64,000 bases of DNA from Takakia lepidozioides (GCA_030704615.1 CM060731.1:21950001-22014000); one strand, 5' to 3'. Counted from the first letter of the stretch, positions 1 to 12,170 are shown. Program-made: numbers and translations. Notes: a model not told the origin generated them from the letters alone.

Positions 1-684
1 AAGACAGGTGCATTATTCAGAACTTGAGCTTAGTTCGAAATTTGGGATCACGACTCTTCTTGTGTCTCCAGTTGAAATCTGCCTCCTCTCCATCACCAGG
101 GGACTTCCCATTGAGGGGGGATGGATTGATTCCAGGCAAAGCGCATGTTGGGAAGACTGGAGCCGAGCAAGTCGCCTTTGCCCCAGGACTCTTTGAGTGA
201 CTTGGGGTACATATTTGTCATTGTGCAAATCCTTCCCCACTGACTGGACTCTCTAGCTTCATTCATATTGTCATTGAATATTTATTCCAGTAATATGGAC
301 ACACATACTTTTGGAGCATCAATGAAATACAATTTTGAGTTAGGTAGCTTCAAATGCAAAACTTTCCCAAGGTTAAAAGGTGCTAGACAAAACCATAATG
401 TTGAAGAAACTCAGCAAAATAAACAGCAAAAGATTGCACCAGTATTGTGGTGTTCTCCTCTTCATTACCAATATAACATACTCGGTTGCTGCATTAGTGC
501 CTTGAGTGGATTATTGGGGCTGCAATTCCCCAAGAGGAATTACTTCACCTTCAATGATATGACCGACATATTACAGAGCTCTCTTTCCTTACTCTATATC
601 CTAATTGAAGCGCAAGTTAACAAAATTTCAGAAAGAGTTCTGTTGTGCTATTCCTGGCCAAAAGTTACTGTGACAGAAGAGAGG
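1..684. other. No gene recognised; 3' flank of the MO25-like gene
   Basis: No coding sequence is recognised here. TTTATT at 281-286 reads AATAAA on the minus strand. It lies about 400 nt past the MO25-like stop codon and could serve as that gene's poly(A) signal. The plus-strand open frame at 268-690 starts on a non-ATG codon and resembles no family known to me. Confidence 0.4.
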
Positions 685-1707
685 CTATGAAGTTCCTTGA
701 TCCGGAAGAACTTCCAAGTTCACTATATCCTTGACAACCTGGGCTTTATCTTGATCAAATTGAATGTCTTCTGTGTCGGACTTGAAGTCACTGAAAAATT
801 GGAGAAGCTTACTCTGGTTTGCCACCAAGATTGTCACAATTTCTTGCGGCTTGTTCACATTTGCCACAAACACCTTGAAAACATGAAAAGCTTCTATCTG
901 AATGTTTTTGCTGGGCTCCTTGAGAAGGTTCATGAGAATGCAGAGATTCTCTTTGCAGCTGACATAGCGCATCATCACATTCACATTGGAACGATCCAAC
1001 AAAATATCCCCCAGCAATTTCACTGACTGCCGCCGGGTCATGTAATTTGGAGACTCCAAAAGCCTGCTGTTGAACTCTCGGAAAAACCAGTCGTAGTTCT
1101 TGGTCAGGTAGTCTGCAACAGTTGACTTGTGTCTTGTCAAAAGCTCCTGGAAGGTAGCTGCTGCATCAGATGCTATATCAAAGTTGGGAAGTTCTATGTA
1201 TGCAAAGAACTTGGGCAATTTATCGGATTCCAACACATAACGGGCAACGTTCTGATGCCGGATACACTCACGCAGCATGGTCCCATAGTGTAACGCCATC
1301 TCTGGATCCTCATAGCCCAAAACAAGGAGATCAAGGAGGTCTTTGTTTTTGTCAAGGTATTCGGATGCAATGAGGCGTGAATGCACCTGCTGCCGCTGCA
1401 GATTAGCCACCACCTGTGTGCTGTCCTTGCGCGCCTCCAAGTCAAGCTTAGGAGAACACTGTATGAGCAAGCGCATTGTATCATCCCTGAACATCTCCTG
1501 CGTCAGCTGTGCACATGCCTCGGGCACAGGCTCAGCCTCGCTGTTACCATACAACACCATCTTCATCTCACGAATGTTCCTTGCCAATTCTGCTATCTTT
1601 TCCTCCCGCTTAGGGTCTTGTGGCGCATCCAGGGATGACAGAAGCTCTTGTGTAAATCTGACTAGCTCCGGAATTGTGCGCTTCTTCCTCTCAAATAATC
1701 CCTTCAT
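685..1707 (-). CDS. MO25/CAB39-like scaffold protein, intronless
   Basis: The product is a 340-residue MO25-like (Mo25/CAB39) protein, an alpha-helical scaffold that in animals and fungi activates STRAD/GCK-type kinases. The ATG at 1707 was chosen because MKGLF is the canonical family N-terminus; the frame extends seven codons further only through a non-ATG codon. Conserved stretches are visible, including [15 protein letters not shown], the central [19 protein letters not shown] and, near the C-terminus, [18 protein letters not shown]. The length matches the family (about 340). There is no frameshift or internal stop. The whole protein sits in a single exon, whereas plant MO25 genes usually have several introns. 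It may therefore be a retrogene, though no clear poly(A) remnant is visible. Partner and role in this species are inferred from the family only. Confidence 0.9.
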   Translation of the reverse strand: MKGLFERKKRTIPELVRFTQELLSSLDAPQDPKREEKIAELARNIREMKMVLYGNSEAEPVPEACAQLTQEMFRDDTMRLLIQCSPKLDLEARKDSTQVVANLQRQQVHSRLIASEYLDKNKDLLDLLVLGYEDPEMALHYGTMLRECIRHQNVARYVLESDKLPKFFAYIELPNFDIASDAAATFQELLTRHKSTVADYLTKNYDWFFREFNSRLLESPNYMTRRQSVKLLGDILLDRSNVNVMMRYVSCKENLCILMNLLKEPSKNIQIEAFHVFKVFVANVNKPQEIVTILVANQSKLLQFFSDFKSDTEDIQFDQDKAQVVKDIVNLEVLPDQGTS

Positions 1708-2594
1708 CTCTGTCCCTCCTTTGTCCACGAAACTCCCTAAGAGTCTAACAAACCCACACGAGCTCCACCATCATGCATCACTCTGTCTTGTTCTCCACCA
1801 TGTCTCTCCACATGAATTCTTCGGTAAAAGGGTTTCTGCTGTGTACTTTGTAGATTGATTGCAGTCCTACAGTTGAAGGCATGCTTCAGTGGCCCTACTC
1901 TGTTCCTTTCTTGTTCTCAACTCTCCTATTTACCTTCTTCTGTGTTCAAGTTTGGGTGAGAAGTATGGGAGGCAGATGTAGGGAGTACATAATCTGCACC
2001 AACCTAAGCATTAGGGTTAATGACACTAGCACACTAGTCGAGAGACTTGTGCCTCCATGGTTATTATCCTTTACTGTGATTGTATTGTGGTGCCGATGGC
2101 AACTTGTTACAATTTCCATGGAAAATCCATTTTGAAAGTTGTTTGACAATATCGGCATACTAAGTTGCCCTCAGGAGTGCATGCTTTCTTACCAAAATGT
2201 GTATATGTTCATAGTTGACAGAAAAAGCGGTGATTAAAGAAGGGAACCGACAGAGGGAGCCTCACTACGTCTGCGGGGCATTTGCAGTGGAGTCTGAGGG
2301 GCCTAGCTAGTTATCTCTCAAAACGGGACCTCTACAGCTCAGATGAAAACAAACCCCAACTGAGTGGACACCCTGGTCCCTCCCAGTGGTGATAAGTTCC
2401 AGGAAATGAAAAGGGGCTAAAACTCCTGCACGACTCAAGAAACATATGTATTATGTGTGATCTAAACCCATTGCCAGCAGCAGATGAAGTCAGTGAGTGG
2501 TGGCAGCTTGTGACTGCTACACATGATGAGGTTGATGGTCTGGGACTTTGTGATTGAGGGGGGGTGTGGGATTGGTTTGTGGATGAGAAGCAAG
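1708..2594. other. 5' flank of the MO25-like gene and unassigned DNA
   Basis: This holds the presumed promoter and 5'UTR of the minus-strand MO25-like gene, then unassigned sequence up to the first LINE tail. No coding family was recognised on either strand. Confidence 0.35.
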
Positions 2595-3832
2595 AGATTG
2601 TACTCATAAGACGTTGTTTGCCGTAGCCTTGTGGCCATTGACCCCGCACCCAGTTTGAGCGGGAACAAAAGGGACAGAACCTACCTCTGTCAGGGGCTGA
2701 CGTTGGTAGTAAGACTTACCTCCATATAAAGAATTAATCCGGGTTTTCCAGATATCCTCTAGAAATCCCTTCACACAAGCATCAATCTGCTGTGTGTGAT
2801 TTGCCCAAAAACTAGGCCTCAGGAGGGCCTGGGCTTTTGGCTCAGCCTGGTAAACAGGGGTACAGGCACAATTCCCTTAATAGATTTGAAGAGAGCGTCT
2901 CTTTGGTGAGAGAACCCCGGACAGTGTATCAGAAAATGAATACTGTCTTCAGATTGCCCACACAACGGGCAATTGCACTCTCCCTTTCCTCTCTGCTTCT
3001 GTTTGCTGTTCAAAGGTAGGCTTCCTGCCCTGAGTTTAAATTTCAGTCTAGTGCCGAGAGTGGGTAGACCCTTGAGGTCATCCAAGATGTCCTCCCCCAT
3101 GTCACAGACTGGAAACAAGTTCAGGGAAGTTTTCTGCCTAACTTCATTTTCATCAGACAATCTCATGGCAACAGACATGGCTGAGGACACTACAGCCTCT
3201 AAGTCAGATTTATCCAGCAGGGTCAAGACTTGCGGATCCAGGTCCAGGTCCTTGAGGATCTCTTCTACTCTCTTCTGCCAGGACTAAGCCTGTTTGACAG
3301 GGCGATCCTGTTTCCAAGATATAGAGTCGATTAACTTACGATATCTGGTGTTGGGCATATGTTGCAGCTGACCCCACCATCTGACCTTGAATTCATCTCG
3401 TCGGGAGCTTAAGGACGGAATGCCAAACTCACCCCGAACAGCCACATTGGCTGTTTTGGAGCATGCTGACATACACTCCTTAAGCACCCCCACTTGAATG
3501 GATTCTAGAGACTTAGCCTGGTTGGAGTTATCAACCCATATAGCAGATCTGTACTCCAAGGCAGGTCTAATAACGCGACAAAGCATGGTTTTCTTAACCT
3601 CAGAGTTGACCCCTCTGCAGTGGAAAATTTTAGTGAGCCCCAGAGCTTTGCCCTTGCCAGTTTGAACAACTTTCCGGATATGTGCATTCCAATTACAATT
3701 GGAGGAGAACTCAACGCCCAGGTAAGTGTAGGAAGGGAGGACCGGGATCTCTTGGCTACCCCACTGCCACTTAAGATCACTTCCTCCCTCTCCTCTGTCG
3801 TTGAATGCTACCACTGCACATTTGCTGAGAAG
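2595..3832 (-). mobile_element. 5'-truncated LINE copy 1: RT thumb plus 3' cysteine motif
   Basis: This is a non-LTR retrotransposon fragment read on the minus strand. The segment 3284-3814 is the end of the reverse-transcriptase domain, with the SYTYLGVEFSSNCNWNAHI motif and then RVIRPALEYRSAIW. After one in-frame TAG at 3284-3286 the same frame continues through 3226-2819 to a terminal CPLCGQSEDSIHFLIHCPGF cysteine/histidine motif. The YLGV...W..HI block and the ending look more like Jockey/I/CR1-type LINEs than plant L1. The 5' end is truncated inside RT near 3832 and abuts the tail of the next copy. Compared with copy 2 it lacks about 17 bp near 2850, which shifts the end of the frame. 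The 3' terminus carries CTTATGAGTACA on the minus strand, at 2598-2609. Confidence 0.8.
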
Positions 3833-4350
3833 AGAATGTCCTCATAAGACGTTGTTTACTGTAGCCTTGTGGCCATTGACCCCGCGCTCAGTTTGAGCGG
3901 AACACAAAGGGACAGAAACTACCTTTGTCAGGGGCTGACGCTGGTAGTATGACTTAACTTGGAACAGACAATTGATCCGAGTTTTCCAGATATCATCTAG
4001 AAATCCCTTTACACAAGAATCAATCTGCTGTGTGTGGTTTGCCCAATAACTAGGCCCCAAAAGGGCCTGGGCTTTTGGCTCAGCCTCCAGAATATCAAAG
4101 TTGGTAAACAGAGGTACAGGCACAATTCCCTTGATGGATTTGAAGAGGATGTCTCTCTGGTGAGAGTACCCAGGACAATGAATCAGAAAGTGAATATTGT
4201 CTTCAGGTTGCCCACACAACGGGCATTTGCAATCCCACTTTCCTCTCTGCTTCTGTTCGCTGTTCAAAGGTAGGCTTCCTGCCCTGTGTTTAAATTTCAG
4301 TCTAGTGCCGAGGGTGGGTTAACCCTTGAGGTCATCCATGAGAAGACGTG
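3833..4350 (-). mobile_element. LINE copy 2: 3'-terminal fragment
   Basis: This is a second copy of the 3' end of the same LINE, in the same orientation. It shares almost all sequence from the terminal CTTATGAGGACA through the open frame at 3842-4267, which carries CPLCGQPEDNIHFLIHCPGY. It retains the roughly 17 bp missing in copy 1, so its ending is closer to intact. The fragment is 5'-truncated just upstream of the cysteine motif, near 4320-4340. It is an immobile relic. Confidence 0.75.
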
Positions 4351-4395
4351 AGAGAGAGAATGTACTCATAAGACGTTGTTTGCCGTAGCCTCATG
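4351..4395 (-). mobile_element. LINE copy 3: terminal about 35 bp
   Basis: The GAGAGAGAATGTACTCATAA tract and the next 25 bp repeat the 3' tails of the two LINE copies to the left. They then diverge into GAGAGAGA sequence. This is a severely 5'-truncated third insertion. Confidence 0.6.
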
Positions 4396-5879
4396 TGACA
4401 GAGAGAGAGAAGACAAGAGACAAATCTTCTACCTCATCTGCTCTCTACCCATATACATAAAGAATAGATAAAGGAATGGAAGGAGGAACAACTACATTTT
4501 GTGTGGCAATGGTAGGCTGCAACACTTGTGCATGACGTGAACCCGCACTCCTATTGCTAGTCAGATACACCAAATCTTCCACAATTGCTTGAGCCCCCTC
4601 ATGTATCTCCTCTGTTAGCCAGTCAACTTCCAACTGTCACACCAAAGCAGCAACTACAAATTTCGTACTAGACCTCAATGCTCCAGTTTCGTAAGAGCCT
4701 GGAGAGGTGTGTTTGGGCTACTGAGGCCAACACAGCCACATTTTAGGGAGGGGAGGGCATGACAGTGTGGTTTAAGGAAAAGTGACTCAGGGTACTTTGT
4801 TTGTAGTGCATACCCATGACTATGGAGCTGCGTGTCCCAGAAGGCTAGGAGCCTCTTCATGGGAGCATGCCATTAGATTCCTGATGTTGTGCTTAAGCAT
4901 CCTCCTAAGCACTACTTACACAGGTCTTGTAACCTCAAAAAGCCCCCATATGTGTGGTAATTTAGTTGGTGACTCCCTTGACTGCACAAGGTAATCTCCA
5001 CATGGATTGCGTAGTTATCAAATGTATGCATGGGTGCCAATGCATCCACGATAATAATTATATCTGTCTGTCTTGTTGTCTCTGTCTGAATTTCTCTGTC
5101 TGTGTATCTACTTGTCACAAGCTCAATGTGAGGGTTGGAACTTGGAACACATGAATTGCCACTTTGCATAAACATGCCGTAAATCAAATGGTCGTTAGCC
5201 AATAGAAGAAATGGTTTACACAGGACAGAACAGCTCCTGGCATGGAATGGGAAAGAAGATTTGTGAAGGCCACACCAGAAGAAGTAAATGATGGACCAAC
5301 CTACAATCGGCTTTGATTCATAGAGCTGGGGTCCGACCAATTCCGTCCATCTGGTCTCTCATACTGCCTTAGCCAGTCATCAAATCTGCTTTCCAGGCAC
5401 ACCCCAAATGAAAATCTTCCATAAGCACGATACCACTTACGTCGAGGACAGCACTAATAGGTGAGAAAGGGGAGAAGGGTTATTAAGAGAAAATGTGAAA
5501 GAGAGACAGACTCAGGTGTAAGAGGACGAGCCCCAAGCACACCACACACAAACATAAAAAAAGAAGCAGAGGAGCTGGCATGTAACTGAGAAAGCTGGGA
5601 ACTGATGAGGGAGGGCAACCACACATTTTGTCATCATATGAAGGAAGGCCCTGCTGTTGCCGAGCTTGATTCCATGCACAGCACTCAGGCTCAACTGCGT
5701 TACAATGCAACTGGCGAACATAAGTTCAGTCCACAAACTAGGAATGAGGGACAAAATGAAGAAGCACACCCAGGTCTCAAAACTCGCAACTTAACACTGA
5801 TAAAGAAGGGCACGATACCTAAAGCCATACTTCTAAGTAGGTCCATTGTTGATACTCTATAGGAATTGCTTTGAAGGGT
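4396..5879. other. No recognised gene
   Basis: Short open frames occur on both strands, but none resembles a known family. It contains a GA-rich patch near 4398-4425 and otherwise no structure that I can identify. Confidence 0.3.
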
Positions 5880-7102
5880 GAAGAGAAAGACCTCATGGGA
5901 AAGGCTCTAATGAAGAGGGTCATGCAGACCTGGCTGCCAGCAAGCAGTGCACTTCTTCAGATGATGATCCATCATTTGCCTCTCCTGCTACGGCCCAAAA
6001 GTACAGGGCCCTAAATCTGTACAAGGGTCCCTTGGATGACCAATATGCAAATGCCATCAGGAACTGTGACCCTGAAGGTCCTCTCATGCTCTATGTTTCA
6101 AAGATGATTCCTGCCTCTGAGAAGGGTCGGTTCTTTGCTTTTGGACAGGCCTTTGCTGGGAAAGCGTCCACTGGTTTGAAAGTCCGCATCATGGGGCCTA
6201 ATTATGTGCCCGGACAGAAGAAGGACCTGTATACCAAGAGCGTTCAAAGGACAGTCATCTGGCGGCGGCAAGAGTCTGTTGAGGATGTACCTTGCGGCAA
6301 CACAGTGGCCTTGGTTAGTCTTGATCAGTTCATCACCAAAAATGCCACTCTGACCAATGAGAAGGAAGTTGATGCTCATCCAATTCGGGCCATGAAGTTC
6401 TCTGTGTCACCTATTGTGTGCGTTGCAGTGCAATGTGAGACTGTATCTGATCTGCCCAAGTTGGTAGAGGGGTTGAAGTGGTTGGCCAAGTCTGATCCTA
6501 TGGTTGTTTGTACTATAGAGGAGAGCGGTGAGCACATCATTGCTGGTGCAGGCGACCTCCATCTTGAGATTTATCTCAAGGATTTAATTGTAGGGGCCTT
6601 TCAATGGACCTCAAACGAGGGTGCTCTTGCTGAAGAGAATATGCGAGGTATTGCATTTGAGGTGTGCGACGTGGTTCTCCATGCAGATGCCACACATCGT
6701 GGTGGTGGCCAGATCATGCCAACTGCCAGGAGGGTGATGTATGCAGCTCAGCTCACAGCCAAGCCTCGCCTTTTGGAGCCAGTGTACTTGGTGGAAATCC
6801 AGGCAGCAGAGGGTGCGCTTGGTGGCATATATGGTGTGCTCAATCAAAAACGTGGTCCTGTGTTTGAGGAAGTCCAGAGGCCAGGAACTCCTCTCTACAA
6901 TATCAAAGCTTATCTCCCTGTCATAGAGTCATTTGGATTTTTAGGTACTCTTCAAGCAGCGACATCTGGGCAGGCCTTCCCCCAGTGTGTCTTTGACCAC
7001 TGGGAGATGATGAACAGTGACCCACATGACTCGACTAGAAAGGTGAAGATGTGGGGGCTCTCAGGTCGGTCGTACCGGAAGAGAAAACAGCTGGGGCCAT
7101 GA
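5880..7102 (+). pseudogene. Processed pseudogene of translation elongation factor eEF2
   Basis: This derives from eEF2, the GTPase that drives ribosomal translocation. An N-terminal piece ([21 protein letters not shown]) is readable at about 5880-5945. A frameshift follows near 5975, and a long frame runs from about 6032 to 7102. That frame covers domain II ([20 protein letters not shown]), the [20 protein letters not shown] region, the [18 protein letters not shown] region and the end of domain IV plus domain V. The GTP-binding G domain is absent. An internal deletion joins [10 protein letters not shown] to [17 protein letters not shown], removing roughly 110-120 residues. The diphthamide-site histidine context is kept ([11 protein letters not shown], where Ile is usual before His). 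The C-terminus is scrambled. There are no introns and no proper start codon. It cannot encode a working factor. Confidence 0.92.
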
Positions 7103-9265
7103 ATGCAAGCAGACAAGGCACAAGTTAGGGCAGCAAAAGCTTCCCAGGCAGTCCATAGCCTTTCTGCAGCGCCTAGTGCGTTTACAGGCAGTCCTTGGCT
7201 ATGAATGATATACCACGTCTGTGAAAGATTGAGGGGGGCCGAATGGAGACAGAGTTCTGTTCCATTTCATACAAGGGCTGAGGTGGATGAATTGCTTTAT
7301 CTCTTTGAAGACAAACCTCACCAGAAGCACCTGGAGGCAGCTCCCCTAATCTCTAGAAGGTGGGTGGTTTGTAGATCTTTCTTCTGAGGCACAGAAAAAA
7401 TGACAGATTTCGTAGTGTCCAAGCAGAGAGGCCACAGCCCTCCTCCGGTACTGGGTTCTTTCCCAGGTAAGAAAGAGGGGTTCTTCTTCATTTCCCAGGT
7501 AAGAAAGTTGACAGAACTTTTGCACGTGACTGGGCTATCCGTCACCTAGGGGGCTCAGGAGATATTAAACAGCAATTTTGTCACACAAGAGGTAGAGGGT
7601 TATTCTCCATACTCCTGGAGACGAAGGATGCTGCTGAGAGAGCACTATAATTCAATCCGCATCTCAAGGGATTCAACGTAAATAATTTCCCATGGTCAGC
7701 AGCAATGGGGAACAGAAATGGCAAGGTATGGGGGGCAGTATTAAGTAGAGGTAGATGGGGTAACAGTGGGAAACTTCTACTTGATTAAGTAACCATCCAA
7801 AAATACTTGACTGCAACAGTGATGGAGAGAGGTGAATGAGAAGTCAACAAAGTAAGAGGGGCACAAAGTAGAGATTTGTGAAGGAACTTGGGGAATTGTC
7901 CCAACATTTGAAAGAGAAGCAATCCTTAAAAGACATGGATCGAATCACTTCCAGGAGCCACGCTCCAAACAGAAAGGGGCAAATGGAAGTATACCACACT
8001 GTAGCGGACCCCAGCAGCATGAGCCAAGCAATGTACCACAGCTCCTACCTGTAAAAGCTACATTTCCACCACTACAATGAACTCCATCAGAGCTCAATAA
8101 CTGCACACATGAGTGCCTGGTAATCAAGTATGAGCATGCCCACCAGAGACACCGTAAATTATACTGGCTCCTTACACAGTTGCGACTAGTGGCTTCTCTT
8201 AGGAGGCTAAAAGTACATCTCCACCAGCCCAATCAATGCATCAGCTCAAAAATGTGCTTTTGTTATAAGCCAACTTGAAGAATGCATCGCCAGTGTAACT
8301 CACACCGGTTCCGCTGCTACATTAGGACTACTAAGTTCTAAGTTTTGCATACAGTCTCTACATCGTTCCGCTCTTCCTCCAAGGACTTGCCAATGTTCCT
8401 TGGCCACAGCTCGTGCAACCTCAGAGTGGAACCTTGCCCATAGCCAAGAATAGACATCCACACAGACCAACTATACTGTTGTAATGGTTCACTAATTTTC
8501 AAAATCTCAAAGCTGAGCCTAAAGCCCTGGCCCTGTTGCAATCTCCAAATTGATTGTTAATATCAAGATGAGTACATTATACTGTGGTGATAGTGTCCTA
8601 CCAGTAGGCAACTTCCCACAGTCACAAGTAAAACAGCCTAAGGGAGGCCAATACCTTGATATTGTTGAGGGAATTGCCAATGAGAATGCTGTCCTTTGAT
8701 ACCATCTCATATCTCAACAATCCTCGGATTTTTTTCTCACTGGGCATATCTGTAATTACAAAATCGAGCAGGCATCCTGTAAAGATAACCCACATAGCCT
8801 AAAACAACACTCGCCATTCTTCAGTTTTAACGTCTAGGACAGACAGAATGATATCCAAATTTCTGGGTGTGTGGGAGAGAAAAGGAGAGATTAAATGCTA
8901 TGAGGCCTGGCATTCACACAACTTAGGTTTAGGGTTTTAAGGGTAAGGGTGTTGGTGATCCCATTGTTAAAGTATTTTCAGAAACCTGGGCAGAAACGTC
9001 GATGTAGAGAGGATTCAAGCGGGAATATACCGAATTCTCTAAATTCAAAGGGTCCCTCCTTCCACATAGGAAGGACAAACAGTAAGTTAGCATACTATAG
9101 CCATAGAGAATGGTACCAGTTTAGGAGAGACGGAGAGGATGATGTGATTAGACTGTACTTGCCGGAATCTACGGCTTATTCAAAAGAAGGTGGGGCGGGA
9201 GGTCGTCCGCCCTTCAGAGGACTAACAGAATAGAGCCATAGCATGCGACCCCCAGCCACAGACAC

Positions 9266-9303
<38 letters not shown>

Positions 9304-10129
9304 CTTTAGACTGGGCTGCCATAGAAGACGTGATCAGCTTCGGAAAAAAAAACAGAGGAAAGGAAAGAGGGCGCACCATGATAGCTGTGATTGCGGTCGA
9401 GATTGAGGGAGGGCTCATCGATGAGAGTGACGGACATGCTGGACGGGCCCAATGCTTTGATGAGACAGGCCAATGTGGTCGACTTTGCGCTGCATGGCTG
9501 CCACACACCAACACGGGCGCTATCTCCTTCTGTCTGCCATCCCCACCTTGAAAAATCTCCTTCGTCTAATATCCATCAGTGCGTTCCCCGATTGTGTATA
9601 ACGATCGCGGAAAGCAACCCATTTCTGGCCTCACTGCTACAAATCACTGAAAAGCCCCGACAAATCATAAACTGCACAAAAATCCCGCGCCTTTTCTTTT
9701 GAAAGGCCAGAATTGGGAGTTTTCTTCGAACGATCTGTGAAGTTGTCCAGCCCAAGCTGCCTGCTTAGCCGAACCTCAACGAGGTGTGGCCAGCTTCTTG
9801 CCCGAGCCTGTTCCACACCTCAGCTATGGTGTCTCCGAACCTGACCAGAATGCAGCCTTCTCTTTCTCCGAGCCTATTTCCACAGCTGAGGTGTGGTACC
9901 CAAGGCTGGCAGAGCAGAGCCGCTTAGGGCTTGCAATTTCGCTGCAACAGCGCTCTTGCCAGATCGCTTCTGTAAAGTGATTTGCAAGCTTCCTTTGATG
10001 ACAATGCTAGGGCCGAGCGAGACAAGATTGGAGAGGGATAACGATTGCGGTGTGTGCTTGTACAGGCGAAATTGAGACCCTGTCTCTGAGGATTTGAGCA
10101 GTTGGAGTTCGGAGATACAGGAGGCAGCG
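7103..10129. other. No recognised gene; microsatellites and short repeats
   Basis: No coding family is recognised over 3 kb. A 17-bp direct repeat (TTTCCCAGGTAAGAAAG) occurs at 7459-7475 and 7491-7507. A telo-box-like TTAGGGTTT lies at 8929-8937. The last few hundred bases (about 9700-10129) presumably contain the promoter and 5'UTR of the SERF/zinc-finger gene that follows. Confidence 0.35.
9271..9300. repeat. (GT)15 microsatellite
   Basis: Thirty bases of perfect GT dinucleotide repeat. Confidence 0.97.
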
Positions 10130-10366
10130 ATGGGAGGAGGAAATGGACAGAAAGCCAAGATGGCCCGGGAAAAGAATGCTGAGAGAGAAAGGCAGGCTGG
10201 TAAAGGCAGCCAGCTAGATTCCAACAAGAAGGCCATGACCATACAGTGCAAGGTGTGCATGCAGACTTTCATGTGCACCACAAGCGAGGTCAAGTGCAAA
10301 GAACATGCGGAAGCGAAGCATCCCAAGTCCGACCTTGTGGCATGTTTTCCTCATCTCAAAAAGTAG
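10130..10366 (+). CDS. Small SERF-like N-terminus plus C2H2 zinc-finger protein
   Basis: The product is a 78-residue protein of the plant family that includes Arabidopsis At2g23090. It combines an N-terminal 4F5/SERF-like basic segment (MGGGNGQKAKMAREKN) with a C-terminal zf-met2 C2H2 finger: CKVCMQTF with paired cysteines, then H in KEHAEAKHPK. It ends in ACFPHLKK, as family members do. The ATG at 10130 was chosen because MGGGN is the conserved family start; the frame runs 12 codons further upstream only through a non-ATG codon. Length equals the usual 78 residues. A candidate poly(A) signal AATAAA lies at 10622-10627. Function is not established; SERF-type proteins are small basic proteins implicated in nucleic-acid or protein-aggregate binding. 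Confidence 0.93.
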   Translation: MGGGNGQKAKMAREKNAERERQAGKGSQLDSNKKAMTIQCKVCMQTFMCTTSEVKCKEHAEAKHPKSDLVACFPHLKK

Positions 10367-10621
10367 TGAGTTCGGTCACAATTCGAAGAAGAATCTGCTC
10401 CATGGTATGGAGTTTATAGTCGAAATACTAGCTGCTGAGTGTAAGAGGCCTTTGTCAAGTGTATTTTCTGTTGGGCTTGCAGTCACCGAATTTTTTCTTC
10501 TGGGATGTGCTCTGAAAGAACCCTTTCAACGTTAGAATCATCTGACGGATGTTCAGACAGGTAGTGTTTGCTGCTGGAAGTGTCAGTGGCTACTTCCATT
10601 TCGGAGAGCCTCTGGATACAG

Positions 10622-10627
10622 AATAAA
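10622..10627 (+). terminator. Candidate poly(A) signal AATAAA
   Basis: AATAAA lies about 256 nt downstream of the stop codon of the small zinc-finger gene and on the same strand. Assignment is by position only. Confidence 0.4.
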
Positions 10628-11718
10628 GTTTTGTCGTGGGGAAATCGTAGTCGTCGTAAGCATGGAGTTATCTAGCAATTTGGCGTAGTGATACGTGTGA
10701 GATTCATCTTGCTTGTCGTTATTGACACTCTTCTCTCTCCCTCTCTATCTTTGTCTCTCTCTGTCGGCGCCTAGAAATGGCTACCACCCTGGGTCCTTTG
10801 CTCTTCCCTCGCTCTGGTGTTCAGGCAAGGATATCCGTCAGTGGAAACTTGAAGACTTGAAGGTAGATATGCTTTGTGTATTTGCTATTTACCATAATAC
10901 TACACAGTTCTTTGTGGGTAATTTTGAGTGTTGGTTAGCAAATTGTTTCAAGTAGCCAGGAAGTCTCCATCACAGTGCAGCATCATTCTTAAGCATAAGT
11001 CATGGGGAGCCGTAAGCGTTGATGGATGAAGTTCATATGCCTTCCTAAAAGGTCATGGACATGAATGCATCCTGCTCCGGCTCATATTGTGAAATTGCCA
11101 AACGGGCACAGGCTTCACATGCTAGTACCAGGATTTCACTCCACCATGGACAGAGGTAGCTATGGTGAACTGCTTTGACGTCTCTGCTGCTGCGCTTGGA
11201 CCCAACTTGAATGGGAATGGTAAGAGTGATGCTCATCCCTCCTATACCAAAGTAATTTTCCAATTTGTTCCTGCACATAGCTTTCATCTACTTCTGCAAT
11301 CCTTTGTGAAGAACTAACATGGACATGAAGGAACAAGACATAACCCATCTGTAGCTTTCTGTGGTAGCTATCCATGCCAGATGACTATGGAATGACTGAC
11401 TGGAAGTTTGCTTGATCTCAAAACTAGACTCTGTAACTGCTTCTACCACTAGTTTGGGGCAAAAAGCTTCACAATATCGCATTCTTGTTGAGGAACCTCT
11501 CCAGAGGTACAGTGGTGGTTACACAATTTCAGCATGGCAGATTTAAGATAAAGGCTAGTGTCAATGGGGCGTGACCATGCCTCTTTTGCCCCTCACACAG
11601 CACACTTTGTTGCCAAGCGCAATTTCTTGGCACACATGGGAATTAAAATCAAATTTAGTGGTCACTGTCAAAGGTAATGGCAGAGAGAGAGTGTGTGGCT
11701 CTTTGATTATCTTTGCCT

Positions 11719-11882
11719 TTATAGCTGTCCTGGATTTGCTCAGGTGGTTTATAGACGTTGTCTGAGATGGAGATAGGGAGAGGGAGGGAGGCTACATGCT
11801 GCTGGCTCATGGCAATGGAGACCAGGAGGAAACTTTATAGCTGGGCTGGGTTTGTTCAGGTAATAAGGACCTTGTCTGATGA
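11719..11882. repeat. Older tandem duplication, period about 118 bp
   Basis: The segment 11719-11766 (TATAGCTGTCCTGGATTTG...TTGTCTGAGA) recurs in diverged form at 11837-11882 (TATAGCTGGGCTGGGTTTG...TTGTCTGATGA). This indicates an old local duplication just upstream of the younger one. Confidence 0.7.
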
Positions 11883-11890
11883 TCTGAATT

Positions 11891-11892
<2 letters not shown>

Positions 11893-11928
<36 letters not shown>

Positions 11929-12170
11929 GGGGGGGGGGGGGGGGGAAGAGGAGAGGTTGGCAGTTGAGACCGGCAGAAATCTTTTTGACACTCAAATCCG
12001 AACCTACCGCAACGGTCTTGTACCTTCTGTCAGGTGATGAGGTGAGAGAGAGAGAGAGGGGGGGGGGAAGGGGAAAGGTTGGCAGTTGAGACCGGCAGAA
12101 ATCTTTTTGACACTCAAATCCGAACCTACTGCAACGTTCTTTTACCTTCTGTCAGGTTATGAGGTGAAGG
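11893..12170. repeat. Tandem duplication with GA-repeat and poly-G tracts
   Basis: (GA)n at 11893-11921 runs into an uninterrupted run of 22 G at 11924-11945. An approximately 100-bp unique sequence beginning GGTTGGCAGTTGAGACC follows. The same order (GA repeat, G run, same unique block) occurs again at about 12040-12170 with only a few substitutions. A related GA/G-run/GGCAGTTGAGA string occurs at 22941-22995, so the unit is dispersed. Confidence 0.85.

Noticed and set aside
268-690. 140-codon plus-strand frame opposite the MO25-like 3' flank
   Set aside because: It starts at TTG, has no family similarity and an unremarkable composition; more likely chance.
8929-8937. TTAGGGTTT as interstitial telomere
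   Set aside because: Only one unit plus partial matches; too short for a telomeric repeat.
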